A stretch of DNA of 64,000 nt from Shewanella khirikhana (lineage in GTDB: Bacteria; Pseudomonadota; Gammaproteobacteria; Enterobacterales; Shewanellaceae). This document shows, piece after piece, positions 40,716-49,439 of the stretch (positions are counted from its first letter, which is position 1; each line of letters begins with the position of its first letter). The stretch is taken from contig NZ_CP020373.1 in the NCBI RefSeq assembly GCF_003957745.1, forward strand, positions 682,001 through 746,000. The letters are read 5' to 3'. The position numbers and the translations under genes are program-made. The notes beneath the pieces are model-generated. The model was not told the DNA's origin. It worked only from the letters and a program-made list of their open reading frames with translations, and made no database searches.

Positions 40716-42104
40716 ATGGACACCGCCTTGACTGAAAATATCCCCGAGCAAGAACCCAACCTGGCACCCCAAAACGAAGTGGGACAAGTCGTTCAGCAAC
40801 TGACCGGCGCCTTTGGTGAGGCGCAGGCAGAGGTATTTTCGGAAATTCTGGAAGAGGTTGAACCAGGCACAGTGGCGGTATTGCTCGAAGCCTTGCCGCT
40901 GGACGAACGTTACGAGCGCTGGCAGCAGGTAGAGTTTGGCGACCGGGTTGAAGTGCTCAGCCTGATGCGCGCCGATCCCCGTATGGGGATCTTAAAACGC
41001 ATGCCCGACGAAGAAGTCGACATGCTGTTTGCCCAGTTAAGCCCGGAAGATCTGATTGAGTGGAGTGACTACCTCCCCGAAAGCTTCACCGACCGCGCGC
41101 TGGCCCAAATGGGCGAGCGTCAGCGCCAACACTTTGAACTCTATAATCAGTACTCAGAAAACGAAATTGGCCGTTATGCAGACCACCAGATGCTGGTGCT
41201 CTCAACCAAGGCCACCGTTGGCCAGGCCCAGCGCTTCTTTCGCCGTATCGAGCTGGACTGTAACGACTCCCTGTTTCTGGTGGACGAGCAGGAGCATTAC
41301 CGCGGCGCCGTGAGTCGCTATGAGGTGTTCCGTTCAAGCCCGGATGCGCCGCTGCTGAGTCTGATGGACGAAGACAGCCGCGCCATCAGCGCCGATGCAT
41401 CTTTGATGGATGCCGCCGAGCTGCTCGAGCACAGCCGTGAAGTGGAACTGCCGGTCGTAGACGAAGAGGGCGGGCTGATAGGCCGTGTTACCCTGCGTCA
41501 GGCCACAGAGCTTGTGCGCGAGCACTACGAATCCCAGCTGATGGCCTCCGCCGGTATGGGCGAAACCGACGACTTGTTCGCCCCCATAGTCACAGGCGCC
41601 CGTCGCCGCGCGGTCTGGCTTGGTATCAATCTGCTGACGGCCTTTTTGGCCTCGGCCACCATTGGTCTGTTTGAAAACGTGCTGTCGCAGGTGGTGGCGC
41701 TGGCGGTGCTGATGCCGATTGTGGCGTCCATGGGCGGTATCGCCGGCAGTCAGTCGCTGACTCTGATGATCCGTGGCATGGCCATGGGGCAGATTTCGGC
41801 CGGTAACCTCTGGTCGCTGATGAAAAACGAGCTGGGCATTGGCGCCCTCAACGGTGTGCTGTGGGCGATAGTGATAGGGCTGGTGTCGGCCTGGTGGTTT
41901 AACGACCAGATAATCGGTATTGCCATTGGCTGCGCCATTTTGGTGAACATGCTGGTGGCCGCTGGCGCCGGGGTGATTATTCCGATGATATTGCAGAAAA
42001 TGGAGCAGGATCCGGCGCTCTCCGGCTCGGTGATCCTGACTACAGTGACCGACGTGGTGGGCTTTTTCAGCTTCCTCGGTCTTGCGTCTATCCTTTTCCT
42101 GTAA
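40716..42104 (+). CDS. mgtE: magnesium transporter MgtE
   Basis: 462 residues. Magnesium channel of the inner membrane: N-terminal helical superfamily domain (about 30-140), paired CBS domains (about 150-265) that sense magnesium, then five membrane helices with the pore motif VLMPIVASMGGIAGSQSLTLMIRGMA and the C-terminal TTVTDVVGFFSFLGLASILFL. The RBS before the ATG is poor. Followed 30 bases later by an acetyltransferase gene on the same strand. Confidence 0.95.
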   Translation: MDTALTENIPEQEPNLAPQNEVGQVVQQLTGAFGEAQAEVFSEILEEVEPGTVAVLLEALPLDERYERWQQVEFGDRVEVLSLMRADPRMGILKRMPDEEVDMLFAQLSPEDLIEWSDYLPESFTDRALAQMGERQRQHFELYNQYSENEIGRYADHQMLVLSTKATVGQAQRFFRRIELDCNDSLFLVDEQEHYRGAVSRYEVFRSSPDAPLLSLMDEDSRAISADASLMDAAELLEHSREVELPVVDEEGGLIGRVTLRQATELVREHYESQLMASAGMGETDDLFAPIVTGARRRAVWLGINLLTAFLASATIGLFENVLSQVVALAVLMPIVASMGGIAGSQSLTLMIRGMAMGQISAGNLWSLMKNELGIGALNGVLWAIVIGLVSAWWFNDQIIGIAIGCAILVNMLVAAGAGVIIPMILQKMEQDPALSGSVILTTVTDVVGFFSFLGLASILFL

Positions 42105-42134
42105 CCGTTTGAGTTCAATAAACAGCCAAACCCT

Positions 42135-42653
42135 ATGACCCACATTACAAGCCTGCAATTGCGGCCTGCCACGGACGCCGCTGACTATATCGCCGCGGCT
42201 GCGCTTATCGACAGCCGTGATGACAATCATCATCCGCTGGACCATGAGGCGCTCAGGCAAGCCCGGCTACTGATGCTGGCGTGGGATGGCGATGTGCTGG
42301 CGGGCTGCGGTGCTATTAAGGCCGGTAGCGGCGAGGTGGCAGAGCTTGGGTATCTGGTGGTGTCCAAAGCATATCGGCGCCAGGGGATTGCTGCCCGGCT
42401 GACCGAGGCGCGTATTGCCTGGGCGCGGCAAGCGGGTATCAAGCTTTTGTGGGCCACGGTCAGAGCCGAGAACAGTGCCAGTCGCGACAACCTGCTTAAA
42501 GCGGGTTGGCAATTTTTCGGCGACTATCTCAGCATTCGCGGCACCGGCAATACCATAGGTTGGTATGTGATGCCTATGGAGCAGGGCCTCGATATCAGCG
42601 CTCTGATGGCTCCTGTGATTGGCTCCCGGATCCCCGTGCCCGCCAAGCCCTGA
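42135..42653 (+). CDS. GNAT family N-acetyltransferase
   Basis: 172 residues. Acetyl-CoA binding motif A is seen in ELGYLVVSKAYRRQGIAARLTEARIAWARQ (about 75-105), preceded by a sheet with MLAWDGDVLAGCGAIKAGSGEVA. The substrate is unknown. Follows mgtE closely. Its last 59 bases overlap the end of the convergent EamA gene. Confidence 0.82.
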   Translation: MTHITSLQLRPATDAADYIAAAALIDSRDDNHHPLDHEALRQARLLMLAWDGDVLAGCGAIKAGSGEVAELGYLVVSKAYRRQGIAARLTEARIAWARQAGIKLLWATVRAENSASRDNLLKAGWQFFGDYLSIRGTGNTIGWYVMPMEQGLDISALMAPVIGSRIPVPAKP

Positions 42654-43485
42654 AGCGGCCCTTCAGATCCGGATACACAGGCAGCACTGCCGACCACAGC
42701 ACTATGAATGTGCCTGCGATACTCAAAAGGTTTGGCGTTTCTCCCAAAAACCACAGTCCAAACAGGGTGGCAAACACCAGCCCTGTGTATTCCGCCGGGG
42801 CCAGCTGGCTGGCATCGGCCTTACGGTAGGCATGGATAACCAGCCAGGTCATGCCAAGGTAAAAGAGCGCCAACGACAGCCCGACGCCGCTGACATCCCA
42901 GGCCAGCGGCGCACCTTCAATGGCGGCTGCGGGCAGCAGAAACACCATGGCAAAGGCATTGGACCAAAACAGGGTGCTGAAGGGATGTTCGGCTGTGGCA
43001 TATCGCTTTAAAATTAAACTGTTGCTTGCACTTATCAGGGCGCCAAGGGCGGCCAGCAGCAGATAGGGATTAAAGCCCGACGGCTGACTTATCATCAAAA
43101 TGCCACAAAAGCCGACAGCGGCTGCAACAGAGCGGCGGTAACCTATGGATTCATTGAGGATCAGCGCTGACATCAACAGCAGCATCAGTGGCGCCAGATA
43201 AAGCACGGCAGTCACCGAGGCCAGCGGTAGATTGAGAATGGCAATGAAGAAGACTCCGTTGCCCAGACCAATCAGCAGTGCCCGCACCATATGTACCTTG
43301 TACAGCGGGCTTAGTTTCAGGTTGCCCTGCAGCTTCCATACAAAGGGCAGCACCAGCAGGGTAGCGAACAGCTGACGATAAAGTACCAGCTGAAATACGC
43401 CGGTATTTTGGTCGAGAAACTTAATCAGCAGATTACCTGTGGCAATGAGCAGCTGGGCCAGCAGGATCAGAAACAGGGCGTGCAT
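42595..43485 (-). CDS. EamA/DMT family transporter
   Basis: 296 residues from the ATG at 43485; the open frame continues 57 codons further but that part lacks family similarity and the usual start is MHALFLILLAQLLIATGN. Ten hydrophobic segments in two EamA repeats, with ASVTAVLYLAPLMLLLMSALIL in the first and SQLAPAEYTGLVFATLFGLWFLGE in the second. Inner-membrane metabolite exporter of unknown substrate. Confidence 0.85.
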   Translation of the reverse strand: MHALFLILLAQLLIATGNLLIKFLDQNTGVFQLVLYRQLFATLLVLPFVWKLQGNLKLSPLYKVHMVRALLIGLGNGVFFIAILNLPLASVTAVLYLAPLMLLLMSALILNESIGYRRSVAAAVGFCGILMISQPSGFNPYLLLAALGALISASNSLILKRYATAEHPFSTLFWSNAFAMVFLLPAAAIEGAPLAWDVSGVGLSLALFYLGMTWLVIHAYRKADASQLAPAEYTGLVFATLFGLWFLGETPNLLSIAGTFIVLWSAVLPVYPDLKGRFRAWRARGSGSQSQEPSER

Positions 43486-43739
43486 TGGGCGGGAAATAAC
43501 CAAAATAGGTGTCAGCGGCTTAAAATAACACCCATCAATGAGTACGTCTTGTTGAAAATAACTAACTACAATTGAAAAAAGGGAGATGTAGCAATAAAGT
43601 TGCAAGTTGGCCGTCAAAAATTTGTCGACAGGGAAGAAGCGCAAGTCGAGGGTCAACAGATGAGGAGAGCCGCCGGGTGCCTATGTGGGTGCATCGCCAG
43701 CTCTTCAACCAGAGCAGCAACAAACAACAATAACGAATT

Positions 43740-45506
43740 ATGGCTCGGATACTTGTACTGTTTTTAACCTGTCTTCTTCCCCTTCTATGGTCCTCTGGCG
43801 CCAGGGCCGCTGTTGCCCTGGATGACCCCTACCAGTTTGTCGCAACCGATGATCACGCCATGCCCACCTCCTATGAGGAAATGCCAGGCTGGCTCAATAG
43901 CCATCAGGAAGTAAAACGCATGCCGCTGAGCGGTGGCAGCTACTGGCTGGTGGTGCCCTTTATGGTGAATGAAAACCGCAGCGACTGGGTGGTTAACCTG
44001 CACAACTCCATTGCCGAACGTGTCGATTATCTGGTGCTGGGCCGCGATGGCAGTCGCCAGATGGCCAGCAGTGGTTATTACTCGCCTCACCAGTATCTGT
44101 TTGATTATGGTCGGGATATGAACCTGCGCTACGGTGTCGAGTATTGGCTGGTGGTGCGGGTCGAGTCGCGCTACTTCTCATCCATTCCCAAGCTTGAAAT
44201 CAATCCGGCCACTGAACATAAACAGCTGACCGATGGGCTGGCGGTGGCTGTGGTGCTGTGTTTGGGCGGCCTGCTGTTTATTGCGTTTTATAACCTGCTG
44301 ATTTTCGCCTCCACCGAAGACAAGGCCTTCCTTTACTACGGCCTGTATGTAATCACCTATTTGCTGGGATGGGCCTTTACCTTCCATATCCCGGCGCAGC
44401 TTCTGGATATTCATCTGCTTGAGCTGCACCATGTGTTTTTTATTGGCTTGCCCATATTCAATATCCTGTTTTACAAGCACTTCCTTCAACTGCCCAGCTA
44501 CTCGCCCAAACTGTGGCGGCTAAGCAAATACCTGCTGTGGGCCTGTGTGCTGGCGCTGCCAACCAGCTGGTTATTGCTGTCCTATACCGCGGTTATCGCC
44601 TCAGTGTTGATTGGTGCCTGGATAGTGCTGGCGATTGTGGCCGGTAATGTGTGCCTGATGAAAGGCTTTGCCCCAGCCAAGTATTTCATTATGGCTTTCA
44701 GCTGCTTGCTGCTACCTGCGCTGCTTATTCTGCCCGGCAATATGGGGATCACCTCGGATGTGATTGAGTATGCCGAGTTTGCCACCCTGGCGGGGGGCAC
44801 CGCCGATGCCCTGTTGTTGTCGCTGGCGCTGGCCAACAAGCTTAAGCTGCTTTCTGAGGAGCGTAAGGCCTACATTGAAGAGCTCAGCGAAGCCTGGGAA
44901 AAGGCACGAATAGACAGCCTTACCCAAATCGGCAATCGTTATGCCTTTGATGAGTTTATGCAAACCTGGCCGGCATTCGGCGAGGCGGTCAAAGAGCCCT
45001 CAGCGCTGCTGCTGTTGGACGTGGATGGCCTCAAACAGGTGAACGATTTGCAGGGGCACCAGGCAGGGGATGAGCTGCTGCGCACTCTGGTTGAGGCGCT
45101 TAAACGGCTTAAATTCTCTAAGCTTCGTATGTACCGACTCGGCGGCGATGAGTTTGCACTGATTGTCGATGAGCCTCACCTCAGTGCGCTGATTGATGAG
45201 CTGACCAAGGTTGATGCTTTCTTTACCAGCCGCGGTTTTCGTGATGCAGGGCTGAGCTTTGGCTTCGCCCTCGACAGCCAGGTGCAAAAATCTCACGAAT
45301 GGCTGCGTGCCGCCGATACCCGCATGTACAGCAACAAGGCCGAGCGGCGCCGTGAGATGGTGTTTGAAACCGTGGAGGGTGAGCAAAGCAGCAATCAGCG
45401 GCTGCTGGCAGATAAGCGCGCCTTTGATGACGTGCGGCTTGCTGACGGCTCTGTTGACGGCCAAGAGATTGCACAAGAGCAAAGCTCTGCCGCCAAAGTT
45501 ATCTAA
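43740..45506 (+). CDS. 7TM-DISM diguanylate cyclase (GGDEF)
   Basis: 588 residues. Signal peptide ARILVLFLTCLLPLLWSSGARA; periplasmic 7TMR-DISMED2 sensor domain (about 30-165); seven membrane helices (about 170-365); then a GGDEF domain with DSLTQIGNRYAFDEF and intact LGGDEFALIV. No RxxD inhibitory site upstream of GGDEF. Expected to make cyclic di-GMP in response to a periplasmic ligand. The RBS is weak. Ends well before a bidirectional terminator. Confidence 0.92.
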   Translation: MARILVLFLTCLLPLLWSSGARAAVALDDPYQFVATDDHAMPTSYEEMPGWLNSHQEVKRMPLSGGSYWLVVPFMVNENRSDWVVNLHNSIAERVDYLVLGRDGSRQMASSGYYSPHQYLFDYGRDMNLRYGVEYWLVVRVESRYFSSIPKLEINPATEHKQLTDGLAVAVVLCLGGLLFIAFYNLLIFASTEDKAFLYYGLYVITYLLGWAFTFHIPAQLLDIHLLELHHVFFIGLPIFNILFYKHFLQLPSYSPKLWRLSKYLLWACVLALPTSWLLLSYTAVIASVLIGAWIVLAIVAGNVCLMKGFAPAKYFIMAFSCLLLPALLILPGNMGITSDVIEYAEFATLAGGTADALLLSLALANKLKLLSEERKAYIEELSEAWEKARIDSLTQIGNRYAFDEFMQTWPAFGEAVKEPSALLLLDVDGLKQVNDLQGHQAGDELLRTLVEALKRLKFSKLRMYRLGGDEFALIVDEPHLSALIDELTKVDAFFTSRGFRDAGLSFGFALDSQVQKSHEWLRAADTRMYSNKAERRREMVFETVEGEQSSNQRLLADKRAFDDVRLADGSVDGQEIAQEQSSAAKVI

Positions 45507-45665
45507 GGTTCATCAAATCCAGGGCTCATCAAGTCCAAGGCTCATCACCTAAGCTCATAAATTTCAGGTTGATAAACTGGCGCTTGGTCGCCAATGCATT
45601 GCCAGTCGAATCGCGCCAATTCGTTTGTTGAGCCGATATTAAGCGCCGATTTGTGACTTAAACGT

Positions 45666-45704
45666 AGACATAAAAAAGCGGCTTTAAGCCGCTTTTTTAT
45701 GTCT
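45666..45704. terminator. bidirectional terminator, 17-pair stem
   Basis: AGACATAAAAAAGCGGC / GCCGCTTTTTTATGTCT around TTTAA; A and T runs inside the stem work for both convergent genes. Confidence 0.93.
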
Positions 45705-45724
45705 GAAGCATAGAGAAGCGCTAA

Positions 45725-48700
45725 TCAGAAGTCCTTTTCACCACGGATAAGCTCGGGGTAACCGCAGATGGCCTTGGAGGTGTGCATGCCTGCCATGGTT
45801 GCCGCCTCCACGCAGCCTGCATTGAGGCCGGTTTTAATCCAGTCGCCGGTCACATAGAGGTTGGCAATGCCGGTGCCATCTGTGGTGATACGGTAGGCGG
45901 AGCTGCCTTTCACCGACAGAACATAGCGCTCTGTGGGTGACACATTGGCGCGCCAATATTGGCTGTTGAAGCGCGCTTCACCGCTGGCGCCGGAGTCATC
46001 ATGCAGCCACTCCCAGGGGAAGCTGTCTCCCACTTCGGTCCAGAGTTTACCAATTTCATGCTGCAGCTGGCCTATGGCGCCTTGCCTGGCAATGGCATCC
46101 ATCTCGGTTTGAAAACCACTGCTGCCGGGCGCCGGGTAGTTTGCTACCGGCAAGGCTGAGCAGAAGTAGCTGGCGTTTTTGGGTTCATGGGCGCCCCATT
46201 CTTCCTTGTCGAGCAGCTGGTCCATGCTGGCCCAGGTATCGTAAGGCTCTGAAAAACCGGATAGTACCGGCTCTTCACCGCTTTGTGGCCGCTCTGGCCA
46301 GCCGATTTGGGCAAGGTCTTTATCCATCCATAGCTGATAAGCCTGGGTAGCGACGGTTTTGACTTTCTCCACACAGGTGGCCAGCGGCTGGCTGTGGGCC
46401 ATTACCTCGGCGGCAACATGGGGCACGGCGCCAATGGAGAGGCCAAAAATGACCTTATCGAAGTCTTCACCAAGGGTGAGGGTTTTGCGTGGCAGCGGCT
46501 TACCGAACTTGGCCTGATACAGGCTGTCCCAATCGTTCCAGAAGTGCTCCAGGTTGACATTGTGCTGTTGCAGCAGCGCGGCCTCTTCGTCATCGATAAA
46601 CTCATACCTTGGCATGCTTGGCCAGCAGTCCAGGCCTTTGACCTCTACCAATGGCTGGTATTCAGCTTTGAGTTTTACCTGCTCGGTGATCTCGATGGCT
46701 GTGACGGCCTTGCCATCACAGTGGAGTTTATCTACCTGATTGAAAAAGTGGAAATTCACACCGCGGCGTTTGAGCACCTCGTAGTAGGGGGTAAAGACTG
46801 TATCGCCCATACCCGCCTGCATTTTCCACATGACCCCGCCCTGATAGCACAGGGCAATGCGCAGCATGGAGCGGATAATGGTGCCTGCCTCCACATTGGG
46901 CTTGTCGAAGTTGCCATCTTCGTAGGCAAACACCAGATCGTAAAAGCCGCGTACCGGCGCGCTGTCTACTGTGTAGCGCTCGTTGGCGCCGTGGCGGCGC
47001 AGCCACTCGCGGTAGTCCCACTCGTTAATGGCATCAAAGCCATGTTTGAACACCCCATCGGCAAACATGCCTTTAAGAATGGTGAGTCCCAGGTCGACCC
47101 CAATGTAGAGGTGGCGCAGGGCATGATTGTTATCCAGGCGGTGGGCAAAGCGGCGCTCAAGGCGGCCATGCAGCCGGGCTACGGCGGCTTCAATCAGGCT
47201 GTCTTCCACCGGATGCTCGCCATGTTCGCACTCGCGGCCAATCAGAGTGTCAAAACGGCACTCCAGTCGCTCACCCAGCGCCTCGAGGCTGTCCATGGCA
47301 TCGTCCACCGACTCTTGCAGATGCTCTTTCAGGCGCTCAAACCAACCGGGTTCGAACCAGTCTTTGGGGCTGTCAGCACTGTCATCGACAAGCTCGTCCA
47401 TGTCTTTGAGCCATTCTACCACCCAGAAGAACACCGCTTTCACCAGCTTCCACAGGGTGAGGGTCTCGGTGCTGTCGCCGGGGATGCCGGGCATCAAAGG
47501 GAATTCGATGGGCCAGTTGACCCGCTCGCCGTTGATGTCTTCCGAGAGCACAATAAAGCTGTGGGGCTTGAAGGCATCTTCAAAACGCGCCAGCGGGCTG
47601 CCTGCGGGGCGGCCAAGTTCTTCATAGGCTTCGCGCATCAGTTTGCAGGCATTCTGGTAGAAACCGAACCAGATATGCAGGCCGTGCTCTTCAATGCGCT
47701 CACCCAGGGCCGGATTGCGGCCGCTGGCGCCTTTGCCGCCAATGCGCCAGCCCAACTGATACACATCAATCTGGTAGCGGTTTTGCCAGCCCGGCTGGGA
47801 GGTGAGGCACATGGCGGCAGTCATGGCCGAGACGCCGCCACCCAGAATGGCGATTTTTTCTTTTTTCACCACGCTGTTATCCACCAGCACTTCGCCCGGC
47901 GGCACTTCAAAATCAAAATTCACATGGTAGGGCAGCAGCACATGTTGCTCGCCGGGCGTTACACCCAGGGCCTCTTCAAAGGGGAAGCTCGCGTTTTCAA
48001 ACACTTCGGCTACCCAGTCGTTTTCAAGCAGTGCCAGGCTGTGGACTTTATTCACCTTGGAAGGGGCACTGACAATGGCCTGATACACGGCGTCGATACC
48101 GGCGCTGTCTGGCAGCTGCTTGAGAAATACCTGACTGACTGCGGGCTTAAACAGCATCTCAAATATTTGCTCTTCGCCGAGGGCATCGAGATCCGGCAGA
48201 AAATCGGTTTGATCTTTGAAAAGCTGCCAGGTGCGGGCGATGGCATCCACCGTCGACATGCGCTCTTCGTCCCGTGCTTCGCAGTTAATCTTCAGCAGCG
48301 GGTGCAGCGCCAGCTCCTCATCGGGGCTGAAATGTTTGAAGCTTTTGGCCGCCAGGCTCAGTTCGGTCAATGGCTCGCCGGGATTTGGCATGCTGTATTC
48401 GCACTGGTATTTGGGATAGCCAAACAGCTCGCGGCCATTGATAAGCGCCATGGCATCGTCGACCCAAATAAACAGCGGCAGAAAGTGAATAGCGCTCAGC
48501 TTGCCATTGGCGCCCTTGTCCTCCTGACCCACCATCACCCAGGTGATGATATCTGTCTCTTTAATCCAGCCCTTGTTGCGGTCGACTTCTACCGCCGAAT
48601 AGGCCTTTTGAATGCGGGTAAAGGTGGTGAGTACGTAGGGGGAGAGCACCTTAAACTGCATGGCATTGCCTGCGGCCTGATTCAGTACCTTATCGACACT

Positions 48701-48826
48701 GCGCTGCAAGTTTTTGCGTTTGCCCTTTAAAAAGCAGCCGTACATGTCGGCGTTGGTGAGTACCAGCGGCGAGTGCATCAGCATGCTGCCGGGGCCATAA
48801 ATAAACGGGGGGCGAAGTGTTTCCAT
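45725..48826 (-). CDS. FAD-dependent oxidoreductase fused to acetoacetate decarboxylase-like domain
   Basis: 1033 residues. N-terminal part (about 1-260) looks like the acetoacetate decarboxylase fold, with FLPLFIWVDDAMALINGRELFGYPKYQCEYSM, where the Lys matches the Schiff-base position but the neighbouring second Lys of true decarboxylases is Tyr. The rest is an amine oxidase/desaturase-type flavoprotein: dinucleotide motif KIAILGGGVSAMTAA (about 323), QLGWRIGGKGASGRN, EEHGLHIWFGFYQNA, and a C-terminal FAD-contact LYVTGDWIKTGLNAGCVEAATMAG. Similar in outline to carotenoid desaturases. RBS AAGGATG. The reaction is unknown. Confidence 0.82.
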   Translation of the reverse strand: METLRPPFIYGPGSMLMHSPLVLTNADMYGCFLKGKRKNLQRSVDKVLNQAAGNAMQFKVLSPYVLTTFTRIQKAYSAVEVDRNKGWIKETDIITWVMVGQEDKGANGKLSAIHFLPLFIWVDDAMALINGRELFGYPKYQCEYSMPNPGEPLTELSLAAKSFKHFSPDEELALHPLLKINCEARDEERMSTVDAIARTWQLFKDQTDFLPDLDALGEEQIFEMLFKPAVSQVFLKQLPDSAGIDAVYQAIVSAPSKVNKVHSLALLENDWVAEVFENASFPFEEALGVTPGEQHVLLPYHVNFDFEVPPGEVLVDNSVVKKEKIAILGGGVSAMTAAMCLTSQPGWQNRYQIDVYQLGWRIGGKGASGRNPALGERIEEHGLHIWFGFYQNACKLMREAYEELGRPAGSPLARFEDAFKPHSFIVLSEDINGERVNWPIEFPLMPGIPGDSTETLTLWKLVKAVFFWVVEWLKDMDELVDDSADSPKDWFEPGWFERLKEHLQESVDDAMDSLEALGERLECRFDTLIGRECEHGEHPVEDSLIEAAVARLHGRLERRFAHRLDNNHALRHLYIGVDLGLTILKGMFADGVFKHGFDAINEWDYREWLRRHGANERYTVDSAPVRGFYDLVFAYEDGNFDKPNVEAGTIIRSMLRIALCYQGGVMWKMQAGMGDTVFTPYYEVLKRRGVNFHFFNQVDKLHCDGKAVTAIEITEQVKLKAEYQPLVEVKGLDCWPSMPRYEFIDDEEAALLQQHNVNLEHFWNDWDSLYQAKFGKPLPRKTLTLGEDFDKVIFGLSIGAVPHVAAEVMAHSQPLATCVEKVKTVATQAYQLWMDKDLAQIGWPERPQSGEEPVLSGFSEPYDTWASMDQLLDKEEWGAHEPKNASYFCSALPVANYPAPGSSGFQTEMDAIARQGAIGQLQHEIGKLWTEVGDSFPWEWLHDDSGASGEARFNSQYWRANVSPTERYVLSVKGSSAYRITTDGTGIANLYVTGDWIKTGLNAGCVEAATMAGMHTSKAICGYPELIRGEKDF

Positions 48827-48980
48827 CGGGACATCCTTTGCGTGTTTTTATCAGTTCCATGCCGGGGCGGCGTCATCAGAGAGTAGTAACAGAATGGATG
48901 GCAGGTAAAGAATTTTTACATAAACTCAGCCGCTTGGCGGTTTTATTAAACAGATACGGAGCCGATACGAAGCCGATATG

Positions 48981-49007
48981 AAAAAGGCAAGCCGATTGGC
49001 TTGCCTT
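48981..49007 (-). terminator. terminator of the 53-residue protein gene
   Basis: AAGGCAAGCC / GGCTTGCCTT with loop GATT; T run on the minus strand. Confidence 0.85.
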
Positions 49008-49071
49008 AAAAATTCACTGTGGGAGCAACTGGGCGTTATTGGTCCTGAAAGACCCGCTTTGGCTCATCGGC

Positions 49072-49233
49072 TCAGCGCCATTTGCTTTGGATGTGTTCCA
49101 CCTCGGTGTTCTCATCAAAGTAGCGGCGTTTGGTGTCTCGCCGGCGCTGTTTTACGCGCTTGTTTTTTTGCTTCCCTTTGACGTGATCGCCCCATGGCAT
49201 ATCGTCGTCATCAAATTCGTAGGAGTGTGACAT
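49072..49233 (-). CDS. small charged protein of unknown function
   Basis: 53 residues from ATG 49233 with AAGG upstream (an in-frame ATG at 49272 would add 13). MSHSYEFDDDDMPWGDHVKG is acidic, followed by a very basic stretch KQKNKRVKQRRRDTKRRYFDE. It has its own terminator and shows no membrane segment. The acidic then basic layout suggests nucleic-acid or ribosome contact, but this is only a guess. Confidence 0.65.
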   Translation of the reverse strand: MSHSYEFDDDDMPWGDHVKGKQKNKRVKQRRRDTKRRYFDENTEVEHIQSKWR

Positions 49234-49439
49234 GACCTTAGTTCCAACTAAAACACTGTGCCACTCTGGCACAGGATCTTTTTACCCAATGGTCATGACA
49301 AGCTAAAGCGAAAAATTTATTGTTTTATGGTGAAAAAAATTGCCCGAAGCGGTGAGGCGGTCAGAGTCTGAAACCAGCCTTAAATCCCAGCCCCGGGCGA
49401 TTCGTTTGTGTTCGGTTTTATGAAGGCCGCAAACCTGCC

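Noticed and set aside
46394..48730. 778-codon forward open frame
   Set aside because: It is the antisense shadow of the FAD oxidoreductase gene (45725-48826), whose minus-strand frame has clear domains; the forward product has none.
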